A DNA stretch of 64,000 nt from Flavobacteriales bacterium UBA5040. GTDB taxonomy: Bacteria > Bacteroidota > Bacteroidia > Flavobacteriales > Weeksellaceae. Positions 8,359 through 16,677 of this stretch are shown piece by piece. Position numbers and translations under genes: made by a program. Every line of letters begins with the position of its first letter. The first letter of the stretch is position 1. Where the stretch lies: assembly GCA_002415135.1 (NCBI GenBank), contig DIBY01000015.1, forward strand, positions 61,130 through 125,129. The letters are read 5' to 3'. Under the pieces are notes generated by a model. The model did not search any database, was not told where the DNA came from, and was given only the letters and a program-made list of their open reading frames with translations.

Positions 8359-8472
8359 ATGGTCGTTAAATTGCAAATCTGTCAATTTGTCATAATTTTT
8401 TCCATGGTATAAAATTGGAGAAGTTGAGAGTGTAAAAAAAATAACTTTAATAATAATAAAAAATATAACAAT

Positions 8473-10365
8473 ATGAGCAAAATAATTGGAATTGACTTAG
8501 GTACAACCAATTCATGTGTTGCGGTAATGGAAGGTAAAGATCCTGTAGTTATCCCTAATGCAGAAGGTAAAAGAACAACACCATCTATCGTGGCATTCAC
8601 AGAAGATGGCGAAAGGAAAGTGGGTGATCCTGCAAAAAGACAAGCAGTAACCAATCCAACTAAAACGGTATATTCAATTAAAAGATTTATCGGAACTCAT
8701 TTTAAAGATGATGCTTCTGAAGTTTCCAGAGTACCGTACAAAGTAGTAGCTGGACCAAACGATACTGCGAAAGTAAAAATCGACGATAGAGAATATACTC
8801 CTCAAGAAATTTCGGCAATGATTCTTCAGAAAATGAAGAAAACTGCTGAAGATTATTTAGGTCAGGAAGTAACAAGAGCGGTGATTACAGTTCCGGCTTA
8901 CTTTAATGATGCACAAAGACAAGCAACTAAAGAAGCTGGTGAAATCGCTGGTTTAAAAGTAGAAAGAATTATCAATGAGCCTACGGCAGCAGCTTTAGCT
9001 TATGGTTTAGATAAAAGTCATAAAGACCAAAAAATTGCAGTTTACGATTTAGGTGGTGGTACGTTTGACGTTTCGATCCTTGATTTAGGAGACGGAGTAT
9101 TTGAAGTATTGTCAACAAATGGAGATACGCATTTAGGTGGTGATGATTTCGATGATGTAATCATTAACTGGTTGGCAGATGAATTCAAAACTGAAGAAGG
9201 TGTTGAATTGAAAGGAGATCCGATCGCATTACAGAGATTGAAAGAAGCAGCAGAGAAAGCAAAAATTGAATTGTCTTCTTCTTCGCAAACCGAAATTAAC
9301 CTTCCTTATATTACAGCAACTGCAACAGGTCCGAAACACTTGGTTAAAACTTTAACGAAAGCGAAATTCGAACAATTGGCAGCTGACTTGGTAAGACGTT
9401 CAATGGAGCCTTGTAAAAAAGCGCTTTCTGATGCAGGTTTATCAACATCAGATATTGATGAGGTGATCTTAGTTGGTGGTTCTACAAGAATTCCAATCAT
9501 TCAGGAACAGGTTGAAAAATTCTTCGGAAAAACACCATCAAAAGGAGTGAATCCAGATGAGGTTGTAGCGTTAGGAGCTGCGATTCAAGGTGGAGTTTTA
9601 ACAGGAGATGTGAAAGATGTTCTTTTATTAGATGTTACACCACTTTCATTAGGAATTGAAACAATGGGTTCTGTGTTCACCAAATTAATTGATGCGAATA
9701 CAACCATTCCAACTAAAAAATCAGAGGTATTCTCAACAGCAAGTGATAACCAACCTGCAGTTTCTATTAGAGTAGGACAAGGAGAAAGACCAATGTTTAA
9801 TGATAACAAAGAAATCGGAAGATTTGACTTATCAGACATTCCACCGGCACAAAGAGGAGTTCCTCAGATCGAAGTAACTTTCGATATTGATGCCAACGGA
9901 ATCTTGAGTGTTTCTGCTAAAGATAAAGGAACAGGAAAAGAGCAAACGATTAAAATCCAAGCAAGTTCAGGACTTTCTGAAGAAGAAATCGCGAAAATGA
10001 AACGTGAAGCTGAAGAAAATGCTTCCTCTGATGCGAAAAGAAAAGAAGAAGTTGAAATCTTCAATAAAGCAGACGGATTGATTTTCCAAACAGAAAAACA
10101 ATTGACAGAGTTTGGTGAAAAATTATCAGCTGACAAAAAAGCCGCGATCGAAACTGCACACGCAGAATTGAAGACAGCTTTCGAAGCAAAAGATATGGAC
10201 AGTGTAAAAACCAAAACCGAAGCTTTAGATGCAGCTTGGATGGCAGCTTCTGAAGAAATGTACGCTCAAAACGGACAACCAGGTGCTGATCAAGCGCAAG
10301 GAAATCCAGAAGGAGCTGCAGGAACAGAAGATGTTCAGGATGCTGACTTCGAAGAAGTCAAGTAA
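8473..10365 (+). CDS. dnaK: Chaperone DnaK (Hsp70)
   Basis: The 630-residue ATP-dependent chaperone is complete. It starts with MSKIIGIDLGTTNSC, has the phosphate-2 motif DLGGGTFDVSIL and VGGSTRIP, a substrate-binding domain (about 390-500), a helical lid, and an acidic tail ending DADFEEVK. The last codons, from 10,348, double as the left attachment core of the genomic island: the displaced native 3' end is at 36,825-36,842. The current final codons (GTC AAG TAA) are therefore probably supplied by the element and keep the protein unchanged. Confidence 0.98.
   Translation: MSKIIGIDLGTTNSCVAVMEGKDPVVIPNAEGKRTTPSIVAFTEDGERKVGDPAKRQAVTNPTKTVYSIKRFIGTHFKDDASEVSRVPYKVVAGPNDTAKVKIDDREYTPQEISAMILQKMKKTAEDYLGQEVTRAVITVPAYFNDAQRQATKEAGEIAGLKVERIINEPTAAALAYGLDKSHKDQKIAVYDLGGGTFDVSILDLGDGVFEVLSTNGDTHLGGDDFDDVIINWLADEFKTEEGVELKGDPIALQRLKEAAEKAKIELSSSSQTEINLPYITATATGPKHLVKTLTKAKFEQLAADLVRRSMEPCKKALSDAGLSTSDIDEVILVGGSTRIPIIQEQVEKFFGKTPSKGVNPDEVVALGAAIQGGVLTGDVKDVLLLDVTPLSLGIETMGSVFTKLIDANTTIPTKKSEVFSTASDNQPAVSIRVGQGERPMFNDNKEIGRFDLSDIPPAQRGVPQIEVTFDIDANGILSVSAKDKGTGKEQTIKIQASSGLSEEEIAKMKREAEENASSDAKRKEEVEIFNKADGLIFQTEKQLTEFGEKLSADKKAAIETAHAELKTAFEAKDMDSVKTKTEALDAAWMAASEEMYAQNGQPGADQAQGNPEGAAGTEDVQDADFEEVK
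10348..10358 (+). other. Left attachment core (attL) in dnaK
   Basis: TTCGAAGAAGT encodes the FEEV region of the DnaK C-terminus and is repeated exactly at 36,825-36,835. Beyond the core the two copies differ in two of the next nine bases, both changes being synonymous for VK-stop. Confidence 0.85.
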
Positions 10366-10407
10366 TTAGCAAATATCATCGATTAACATCGATTGAAATA
10401 AAGTAGT

Positions 10408-10450
10408 AAATCGCTGTAGACCTAATGTTTGCAGCGATTTTTTTGTTTTT
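10408..10450 (+). terminator. Terminator after dnaK, supplied by the island
   Basis: Arms AAATCGCTG (10408-10416) and CAGCGATTT (10432-10440) form a 9-bp stem followed by a T-rich run. It lies just inside the island and replaces the native terminator displaced to about 36.89 kb. Confidence 0.85.
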
Positions 10451-10491
10451 AACATTTTTCAATAATAGTCGATTTTAGTCAATTTTTATCG

Positions 10492-10499
10492 TAATTTTG
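10492..10499 (+). promoter_or_regulatory. Bacteroidota-type -7 box ahead of the integrase operon
   Basis: TAATTTTG fits TAnnTTTG and lies about 100 bp upstream of the first gene of the integrase operon. A convincing -33 TTG is not evident. Confidence 0.4.
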
Positions 10500-10574
10500 T
10501 ATCTTACTTGTACCGAGCGCTATTTGGATGTGATGTGCGTCTTATGCGCCTTAATTCATTTAAAAACTCAAAAA

Positions 10575-10616
10575 ACGGAAGATGTTCAGGATGTTATTTC
10601 AGAATGGGATTTAGTA
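10575..10616 (+). repeat. Relic resembling the dnaK 3' tail
   Basis: A 16-bp stretch (10578-10593) is identical to dnaK 10327-10342. Read in the matching frame from 10575 it encodes TEDVQDV and then diverges to a stop at 10617-10619, while DnaK reads TEDVQDADFEEVK-stop. It sits 250 bp from the attachment core, in a different frame from the gene around it. Confidence 0.55.
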
Positions 10617-11173
10617 AATTAAAAATACCAAGGGTCTGTGAACAGTGCTCAAAACCCTTTGAAGCAAAGACGGTTACAACTCGTTTTTGCTCTATTTCTT
10701 GTGCTAATAAATCAGGAAAAGAGCGTAAAAAGAAGGAAAAAGAACAAGTAGAAAAAGAAACGCTATTAAAAAAGTATGCACATAAAATTGCAGAAGTCCA
10801 ATCTCGGGAATTTATTTCAGTCGCTGAAGCAACTGTTATGTTTGGAATTTCTAAAGACACTGTGCATAGATATATAAAACGTGGCATCATAAAAGGTGTC
10901 AATGTAGGAGCAAGATTAACTAGAGTAAAGAGATCAGATTTGGAAGATTTATTTTCAACAATTGAAATACCAGATAAATCAAAACAAATTGCTGAGAAGC
11001 CCACTTTTGAAGTTGGTAATTGTTATACGATTTCGGAGATAAGTGCAAAATTCCGTGCTGATCCTGGAACGGTAAATAGTGTAATTAGAAGAAACAAAAT
11101 CCCCACTAAAAAGGTGGGAAATTTTGTGTACGCACCTAAAAATTTAATTGATAAAATTTTTGACGGAAAATGA
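10604..11173 (+). CDS. Zinc-finger and helix-turn-helix protein upstream of the integrase
   Basis: The 189-residue protein has an N-terminal four-cysteine zinc-ribbon-like segment (CEQCSKPF then RFCSISC), a basic coiled segment, and two MerR/excisionase-type HTH units (ISVAEATVMFGISKDTVHRYIKRG and YTISEISAKFRADPGTVNSVIRRN). Proteins of this layout are commonly found just before tyrosine integrases in Flavobacteriia and probably assist or regulate integration. I prefer the ATG at 10604. In-frame upstream starts (10544 ATG, 10508 TTG) would run over the dnaK-like relic. It overlaps the integrase by 4 bp. Confidence 0.8.
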   Translation: MGFSKLKIPRVCEQCSKPFEAKTVTTRFCSISCANKSGKERKKKEKEQVEKETLLKKYAHKIAEVQSREFISVAEATVMFGISKDTVHRYIKRGIIKGVNVGARLTRVKRSDLEDLFSTIEIPDKSKQIAEKPTFEVGNCYTISEISAKFRADPGTVNSVIRRNKIPTKKVGNFVYAPKNLIDKIFDGK

Positions 11174-12411
11174 AAGAATTATTAAAAACGAAAGTTACCG
11201 TAAGACTTCGAAAAGCAGAGTTCCGAAAAGAATGGTTCATTTATTTGGAAAGTTATCCAGTCATGATTTTAGGTAAAAATGATCCTCAAAGAATTCGGGA
11301 ATATTTGAACCGGAGCGTCACAACAGTAGATTTTGACAAGAAAAGACCTGCGAGAACTACGGAAAATTCAATTTCATTTAAACCTAAAAGAGATGATAAT
11401 GGAATCATTGTCTGCAAAAGTGAAAATGACCGTGAGACCATGTTTTACGCAGATTCATTACGGAAATTAAGACAGAGAGAATACGATAATCTTGAACTAT
11501 ATAATGAGTTAGACCAAATGCAACTCGAGCAGAAGGAAAAATCTCAAGAAAACTTTGTGAGATATTTCGATTTGCTTGTTAATAAAAGACATAAAAACAA
11601 TTCCGAATCTATTCAGGTAAATTGGTATCGCTCGATAGAATTTCTAAAAGATTTTGGAGGTGAAAAAATTATGTTTTCGCAGATCAATACAAAATTCTGT
11701 GAACACTTTAAATCATATTTGTTGACTGCAAAAAGTGGCAGCAATAAAGAAGAGACTATTTCTCAAAATACGGCTTCGACTTATTTTTCTGTATTCAAAG
11801 CTGCATTAAAACAAGCTTTTATTGATGGATATTTTACGACTGACATTTCTGCTAAAATAAAAGCGATTCCGCACGAGGAATCAAGACGAGAATATTTAAC
11901 ACTTGATGAACTTAATACTTTAGTTGAAACGCCGTGCGAACTTGAAGTTCTTAAACGTGCAGCACTTTTTTCAGCTTTAACAGGTTTACGACATTCCGAT
12001 ATTCAGAAACTTACGTGGAAGGAAATAAGTACTGAAAACGATCAAGCCAGAATAAATTTTACTCAAAAAAAGACAAAAGGTGTAGAATATATGCCGATGT
12101 CTAAACAAGCATTACAACTTTGTGGTGAAATAGGGCTTCCAAATGATTTGATTTTTAAAAATCTGACTAATCCTGCTTGGATTTCCAGACCACTTAAGAA
12201 GTGGATTGAAAGTGCTGGAATTACCAAAAAAATAACTTTCCATAATTTTAGACACACTTTTGCAACACTTCAACTTTCGAGTGGAACTGATATTTACACA
12301 GTGAGTAAAATGCTTGGTCATACGAACGTAAAAACTACGCAGGTTTACGCAAAGGTTGTTGATGAAAAGAAAAATAAAGCCTCGACCGCTATTCAATTAA
12401 AAAACTTATAA
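11170..12411 (+). CDS. Tyrosine site-specific integrase
   Basis: The 413-residue recombinase has an Arm-type N-terminus, a SAM-like core-binding domain (about 130-240), and a C-terminal catalytic domain. Visible catalytic residues are Arg in ALTGLRHSD, the HNFRHTFA box, and LGHTNVKTTQVYAKV with the nucleophilic Tyr. It is expected to recombine at the dnaK core TTCGAAGAAGT. Its reading frame starts inside the preceding gene (ATGA overlap), so the two are co-expressed. Length is normal for Bacteroidota integrases. Confidence 0.95.
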   Translation: MKELLKTKVTVRLRKAEFRKEWFIYLESYPVMILGKNDPQRIREYLNRSVTTVDFDKKRPARTTENSISFKPKRDDNGIIVCKSENDRETMFYADSLRKLRQREYDNLELYNELDQMQLEQKEKSQENFVRYFDLLVNKRHKNNSESIQVNWYRSIEFLKDFGGEKIMFSQINTKFCEHFKSYLLTAKSGSNKEETISQNTASTYFSVFKAALKQAFIDGYFTTDISAKIKAIPHEESRREYLTLDELNTLVETPCELEVLKRAALFSALTGLRHSDIQKLTWKEISTENDQARINFTQKKTKGVEYMPMSKQALQLCGEIGLPNDLIFKNLTNPAWISRPLKKWIESAGITKKITFHNFRHTFATLQLSSGTDIYTVSKMLGHTNVKTTQVYAKVVDEKKNKASTAIQLKNL

Positions 12412-12413
12412 AA

Positions 12414-13205
12414 ATGCACTTTAAATATTTTGAATATATTGTCATCTACCTTTCCGTTCTATTAGTATGTGTGATAGGGGGAGCGTTAGCAAGAATTTCT
12501 TTTCTTGGAAAAGGTGGTGACGAATATACCGCAAATATTGTATTTTGGTCAATCACAGCATTAAGTATATTATTTTATGCACTTATTATTTTATTTCTCG
12601 ATGGTATAATTGTCTTATTCAGAAAGATTTTCCCTAAAAAAGGCAGTTCCGAAAATTCTACTGAAGATTTGATTCCATCTAAAAATCCTGAGAATGTAGG
12701 GGAGAAGCAAAAACAAATAATTGATGAAAGTACACCAATTTATTTAGTCCAAAATTCGGAGGAAAACATCGTGAATCCAACTACAGAATCCGTAAATCTG
12801 GAATCTATAAGAAAAACTCAACTCCAGCAAAAGCAACAGAATGAAAGTGTAAAACTACAAATCGCTCTGGATTATACTCGGAATCAATTTGCATTATATG
12901 TAACAGATGAAGATCTTGATGCACTCTGTAATGCCGTAATTTTATACTCAAAAAAAGAAGAGATTCCTAACGATATTTCTGTCCACACCAAAGAATTAAC
13001 TAATCTAGACCTTTATCATTTCGGTTGGAATATCTGGAATTATTTTAGACCAATAAAACAGGAAGAAATTTCAAAATTATTAAAATCTGTATTTGTTTCG
13101 CTTGATGATATTGATTTAGATAGTATCAAGTCACATTTGAAAGATGAACCTCAAAAAGGTAATATCAAAATTCAAGAAGACTTGACAGACTACCAAAAAA
13201 CATAA
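12414..13205 (+). CDS. Two-helix membrane protein of unknown function in the integrase operon
   Basis: The 263-residue protein has two N-terminal transmembrane segments (about 8-30 and 42-72). A polar Gln/Glu/Ser-rich linker follows (about 80-150), then a soluble C-terminal domain containing WNIWNYFRP. I do not recognise the family. It begins 2 bp after the integrase stop, so it belongs to the same transcript, and a strong terminator follows. A role in element maintenance or host interaction is possible but unsupported. Confidence 0.7.
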   Translation: MHFKYFEYIVIYLSVLLVCVIGGALARISFLGKGGDEYTANIVFWSITALSILFYALIILFLDGIIVLFRKIFPKKGSSENSTEDLIPSKNPENVGEKQKQIIDESTPIYLVQNSEENIVNPTTESVNLESIRKTQLQQKQQNESVKLQIALDYTRNQFALYVTDEDLDALCNAVILYSKKEEIPNDISVHTKELTNLDLYHFGWNIWNYFRPIKQEEISKLLKSVFVSLDDIDLDSIKSHLKDEPQKGNIKIQEDLTDYQKT

Positions 13206-13231
13206 AAAATCACAAAATGAAGTGTATGTTT

Positions 13232-13287
13232 AGTGATTCCTCTGTGATTGCGTGTTTATAGCGATCACAGAGGAATCACTTTTTTTC
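13232..13287 (+). terminator. Strong terminator closing the integrase operon
   Basis: Arms at 13232-13248 and 13264-13280 are perfectly complementary over 17 bp (start AGTGATTCCTC), with a 15-nt loop and a T-run after it. It separates the integrase operon from the replication genes. Confidence 0.85.
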
Positions 13288-13317
13288 TTTGCACCATAAC
13301 AATCAAAAACAATAGTT

Positions 13318-13695
13318 ATGGATAGCAATGACATTTCATTTGAAAATCTGCCAAGAGCAGTTGCGCATCTGGTTAGCGAAATAGCCGAAATTAAATTTCT
13401 GGTAGAAAGGAAAGAACCTCCGATAATTCCCGTAAAAAGAATTCCGATTGATATTGCAGAAGCTTGCCAAATTATCGGTAAGGCTAAACCTACTGTTTAT
13501 ACTCTTGTGCGGAAAAGATTGATTCCTTGCTACAAAAATGGGAAGAAACTTTACTTTTTTGAAGATGAATTATTAGACTGGATTTCTCAAGGCAAAAAGA
13601 AGACCTTAAAAGAAATAGAATCTGAAGCAACTGCAGATTTCAAAAAGAATTTTAGAAAAACTTCAGCAGAATCTAATCTAAAATCTAAATCATGA
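13318..13695 (+). CDS. Excisionase-family helix-turn-helix DNA-binding protein
   Basis: The 125-residue protein has a short coiled N-terminus and an HTH_17/excisionase-type winged helix (about 44-95) in which IDIAEACQIIGKAKPTVYTLVRKRLIPCYKNGKKLYF is characteristic, followed by a basic tail. Such proteins precede the helicase gene in Bacteroidota mobilizable elements and control excision or replication. It overlaps the helicase gene by 4 bp. Confidence 0.85.
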   Translation: MDSNDISFENLPRAVAHLVSEIAEIKFLVERKEPPIIPVKRIPIDIAEACQIIGKAKPTVYTLVRKRLIPCYKNGKKLYFFEDELLDWISQGKKKTLKEIESEATADFKKNFRKTSAESNLKSKS

Positions 13696-14930
13696 GCACA
13701 GAAATTCCTTATTTAAGAGTTGGAACTTCCTACTACAAAACCATTGAAAAGCCCTTGATTTCTGGTGATAAAATTTCAATTTTAGTTCGCTGGAATCGGG
13801 AAACGATTATTAGCGACCATGGTAAAACTTATGTATCAAGAGTTCCAAAATATGATGGCTTTTGCTGTATTCCTAGTCATCTCAATTATCAAAAAGTAAT
13901 AGAGGGATTTTACAATATGTATAATGAAATTCCCAATCAACCTCATGATGATAAAGCAGATTTAAATTCCATCAAAGAAAAGATCCCTTTTTCCTTGGAT
14001 TTTATGGAGCATATTTTTGGTGAGCAAATCGAGTTGGGATTAGACTATTTGAAGATTCTGCTCCTATATCCAACACAAATCCTTCCGATACTTTGTTTAG
14101 TAAGTAAGGAACGAGTTACAGGAAAATCGACCTTCATCAAATGGCTAAAAGCGATTTTCGGTTTGAATATGACTTACATCAAAGGAGACTCGTTCGGAAG
14201 TCAGTTTAATGCGGATTGGACTTCAATGTTGCTTGTTGCCATTGATGAAGTATTCTTTGATAAAAAGGAGATTACAGAGCGCTTAAAATATCTTTCCACA
14301 ACAGACAAAGATAAAAAAGAAGCCAAAGGAAAAGACCGGGAAGAAATTGATTTTTTCGCCAAGTTCATTCTTTGTTCTAACAATGAGGATAATTTTATTC
14401 AGATTGATGAAAATGAAGTCCGTTTCTGGATTATCAAAATTAAACCGATTAAATCAGAAAGAACAGAATTTCTGCGTGATCTAAATTCTGAAATTCCTTA
14501 TTTCTTAAACCACTTGATTCAAAGACCATTTTACAGCCAAAAGAAAACAAGAATGTGGTTTACTCATTCCGAACTCAGAACCCCGGCATTGCAAAAATTA
14601 GTTTGGAAAAATAATAACAAACTAGAATCTCGAATCATTGAATTATTGTTTGAATTTTTTGAAAGCGTGGAAGATCTAGAAATCAATGTTATTCCTCAAG
14701 ACATTTTGAATATGCTCAACAAAATGTTTAAGTCAAGTTACTGGACAATCAACGATGTGAGAAAACTACTTAAGGAAATTTGGAAACTTGAACCTCAGAG
14801 TAATTCTTTAGCCTATGTAAAATATGACATGGATTACGGCGGTAATTTTTATCAACAGAATAAAACAGGAAGATATTTTACGATAGAAAGGAATTTTATT
14901 TCTCAAAAATTTGATGAAATGATGAATTAA
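13692..14930 (+). CDS. SF3/D5-like replicative helicase (primase-helicase family)
   Basis: The 412-residue protein has a central P-loop ATPase with Walker A-like CLVSKERVTGKSTFIKWLKAIFG (about 137-160) and an acidic Walker B (LLVAIDEVFFDKKE). It then has the sensor FAKFILCSNNEDNF and a winged-helix-like C-terminus (about 310-412). This is the VirE/DUF5906-type helicase layout found in phage and plasmid replication modules. It probably unwinds an origin for the excised or transferred element. It is translationally coupled to the HTH gene and is followed by an iteron-like region. Confidence 0.85.
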   Translation: MSTEIPYLRVGTSYYKTIEKPLISGDKISILVRWNRETIISDHGKTYVSRVPKYDGFCCIPSHLNYQKVIEGFYNMYNEIPNQPHDDKADLNSIKEKIPFSLDFMEHIFGEQIELGLDYLKILLLYPTQILPILCLVSKERVTGKSTFIKWLKAIFGLNMTYIKGDSFGSQFNADWTSMLLVAIDEVFFDKKEITERLKYLSTTDKDKKEAKGKDREEIDFFAKFILCSNNEDNFIQIDENEVRFWIIKIKPIKSERTEFLRDLNSEIPYFLNHLIQRPFYSQKKTRMWFTHSELRTPALQKLVWKNNNKLESRIIELLFEFFESVEDLEINVIPQDILNMLNKMFKSSYWTINDVRKLLKEIWKLEPQSNSLAYVKYDMDYGGNFYQQNKTGRYFTIERNFISQKFDEMMN

Positions 14931-14960
14931 TTGATAATGAAAAGAAAATCAACTACTTAC

Positions 14961-15127
14961 TATTCATCAAAGTACTCATCAAGTTTTAAAACCTTCCTTT
15001 TTGATGATAGAATGATGAGCAAATAAATTTGAGTTTGATGAGATGATGAGTGATTGATGAGAGTGTAAAATATTAATTACTAGTACTATACAAGATTTTC
15101 TCATCAATTCATCAAACTTTTATCAAA
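14961..15127. repeat. Cluster of TTGATGAG / CTCATCAA repeats, candidate replication origin
   Basis: About ten copies or close variants of TGATGA(G), in both orientations, lie in 170 bp of AT-rich non-coding DNA between helicase and primase genes. Examples are CTCATCAA at 14976, TTGATGA at 15001, tandem copies at 15034-15061, and CTCATCAATTCATCAA at 15100-15115. The layout resembles an iteron origin or a multi-site operator. Confidence 0.55.
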
Positions 15128-15151
15128 AGTTAACCACTAAACATTACAGCT

Positions 15152-16036
15152 ATGAATTGTAAACGATTTAACACAATCCCGTTGGAAGAACTCCTCCAAA
15201 ATCTCGGATACCTTCCCACAAAACAAACGGAAAAAGAAGCGTGGTTTCTCAATCCATTTGCTCGAGAAAACCATGCCTCTTTTAAACTCAATAAACGTCT
15301 AAACATTTGGTATTTATTTTCCGAAGGAATCGGCGGCAACAATATCGATTTTATGAAGAAATATTTAAATGCTTCGATAAGCGAGGTTTTAGATTGGGCA
15401 GAAAATCAAAATTTTTCTTCTTTCCAACATCAAAAAATTTCAAACCAGAAATTAGAAAATCTACCTAAAACTTATCAAATAATTGAAGTAAAAGAAATTC
15501 AGCATCCTGCTCTTTTAGAATATTTAGAAAGCAGGAAAGTGGAAAATAAAATTAAGTTTTTAAAGGAGATTCATTATCGAATGAACGATAAAAATTATTT
15601 TGGAATTGGATTTAAAAATGATTCTTATGGTTATGAAATTCGCAATGCTTATTCTAAAATTTGTTTGGGCAAAAAAGATATTACCACCATAAAAAATAAT
15701 TCAAAATCGCTTCGGATTTTTGAGGGCTTTTTTGATTTTCTCTCCTTTAAAAATATCGAAAATTATCTGGAGAAAGAAATTTCAGATTACATGATTTTGA
15801 ATTCAGTTTCGATGATTCATAAGATTAAAAATTCACTCGAAAATTATGAAAATATTGAACTCTATTTTGATAACGACGAAGCCGGAAATCGCGCCGTTGA
15901 AATCATCAAAAATGAAAGAATTGAAGCAGAAGATTGTCGGGTTTTGTATTCCGATTTTAAGGATTTAAATGATTGGTTGATTCATAAAAATCCACAAAAC
16001 GATAATCTACAATCTTTAAATAGAAGGAGGCATTAG
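15152..16036 (+). CDS. DnaG-like primase with Toprim domain
   Basis: The 294-residue protein has an N-terminal CHC2-like module (about 1-85), seen as WFLNPFARENHASFKLN and WYLFSEGIGGNNIDFMKKY, although the zinc-binding Cys/His set is not complete. A Toprim domain follows (about 185-285) with the Glu motif FEGFFDFLSF and the DxD-type motif LYFDNDEAGNRAVEII. It would prime replication of the element and pairs with the upstream helicase. Its frame starts after the repeat cluster. Length is typical for mobile-element primases. Confidence 0.88.
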   Translation: MNCKRFNTIPLEELLQNLGYLPTKQTEKEAWFLNPFARENHASFKLNKRLNIWYLFSEGIGGNNIDFMKKYLNASISEVLDWAENQNFSSFQHQKISNQKLENLPKTYQIIEVKEIQHPALLEYLESRKVENKIKFLKEIHYRMNDKNYFGIGFKNDSYGYEIRNAYSKICLGKKDITTIKNNSKSLRIFEGFFDFLSFKNIENYLEKEISDYMILNSVSMIHKIKNSLENYENIELYFDNDEAGNRAVEIIKNERIEAEDCRVLYSDFKDLNDWLIHKNPQNDNLQSLNRRRH

Positions 16037-16218
16037 CATAAAAGAAACTATAAAAGACATGCGTAAAAGGTGACAGTCAAAATATGGTTAGATGGTAGTG
16101 CAAAAAGTACCCATTGTTTACAATAAGCGTTTCACGCTTTTTATAAAACTGGGATTTTTGATTTCTTCCTATCGTCAGAAATACAGTTTACAGGAAATAA
16201 CAAAATAAAAATTAAAAC
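16037..16218 (+). other. Intergenic region before the mob genes, candidate oriT
   Basis: The 182-bp gap between primase and mobC/relaxase genes contains a perfect hairpin AAGCGT-ttc-ACGCTT (16125-16139) within an AT-rich stretch. Transfer origins usually lie next to relaxase genes, so this is the most likely nic region. No known nic consensus could be confirmed. Confidence 0.35.
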
Positions 16219-16677
16219 ATGAAAGAAGATTTTTTTAAAAAATTTGTGCAAAAAGCAACACAGGAAAATGAGCAAAAATTGAATGCTGAAAAAAGAAAAA
16301 ATCACTTCAAAGATTTAGGTCGAAGAGGTGGTTTGAAAAAGAAATCTGATCCGCAATTAACGAGAATAATTTCCTTCAGGATGACTGAAAGTGAATATGA
16401 GATTGAGTTAAAAAAAGCAGAGAAAGTCAAGTTGAAATTATCAACTTTTGCCCGAATGGTTTACCAGGGAAAAGTGCTGAAAATTGACGAATTTAAAACC
16501 GATGAAATCTTGTTGGATTACGGAAATAATTTCAAGAGGATTAAAAATTTACTACGCCACAGAGAATGGAATCTTTTCTCGAATAAAAAGAAAATTATTG
16601 TAGAGATCGAAGAAATAATTGAACTCATTCGTCAGTATTTGTATTCTAAAAACAATCAAAAAATAGCGGATGAATAA
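16219..16677 (+). CDS. MobC-like relaxosome accessory protein
   Basis: The 152-residue protein is basic at its N-terminus (GRRGGLKKKSDP), followed by a ribbon-helix-helix-like segment (RIISFRMTESEYEIELKKAEKVKLKLSTFARMVYQGK) and a helical C-terminus. This is the usual organisation of plasmid mobilization relaxosome proteins, which bind oriT and recruit the relaxase. The end overlaps the relaxase start by 8 bp, supporting a two-component mobilization module. Confidence 0.8.
   Translation: MKEDFFKKFVQKATQENEQKLNAEKRKNHFKDLGRRGGLKKKSDPQLTRIISFRMTESEYEIELKKAEKVKLKLSTFARMVYQGKVLKIDEFKTDEILLDYGNNFKRIKNLLRHREWNLFSNKKKIIVEIEEIIELIRQYLYSKNNQKIADE

Noticed and set aside
10508..10603. Upstream extension of the zinc-finger/HTH gene
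   Set aside because: It would start at a TTG or weak ATG and translate through the dnaK-like relic in another frame; the zinc-ribbon begins after the ATG at 10604.
14961..15127. Repeats considered as a CRISPR array
   Set aside because: The units are short (6-8 bp), occur in both orientations and have irregular spacing; no cas genes are present.
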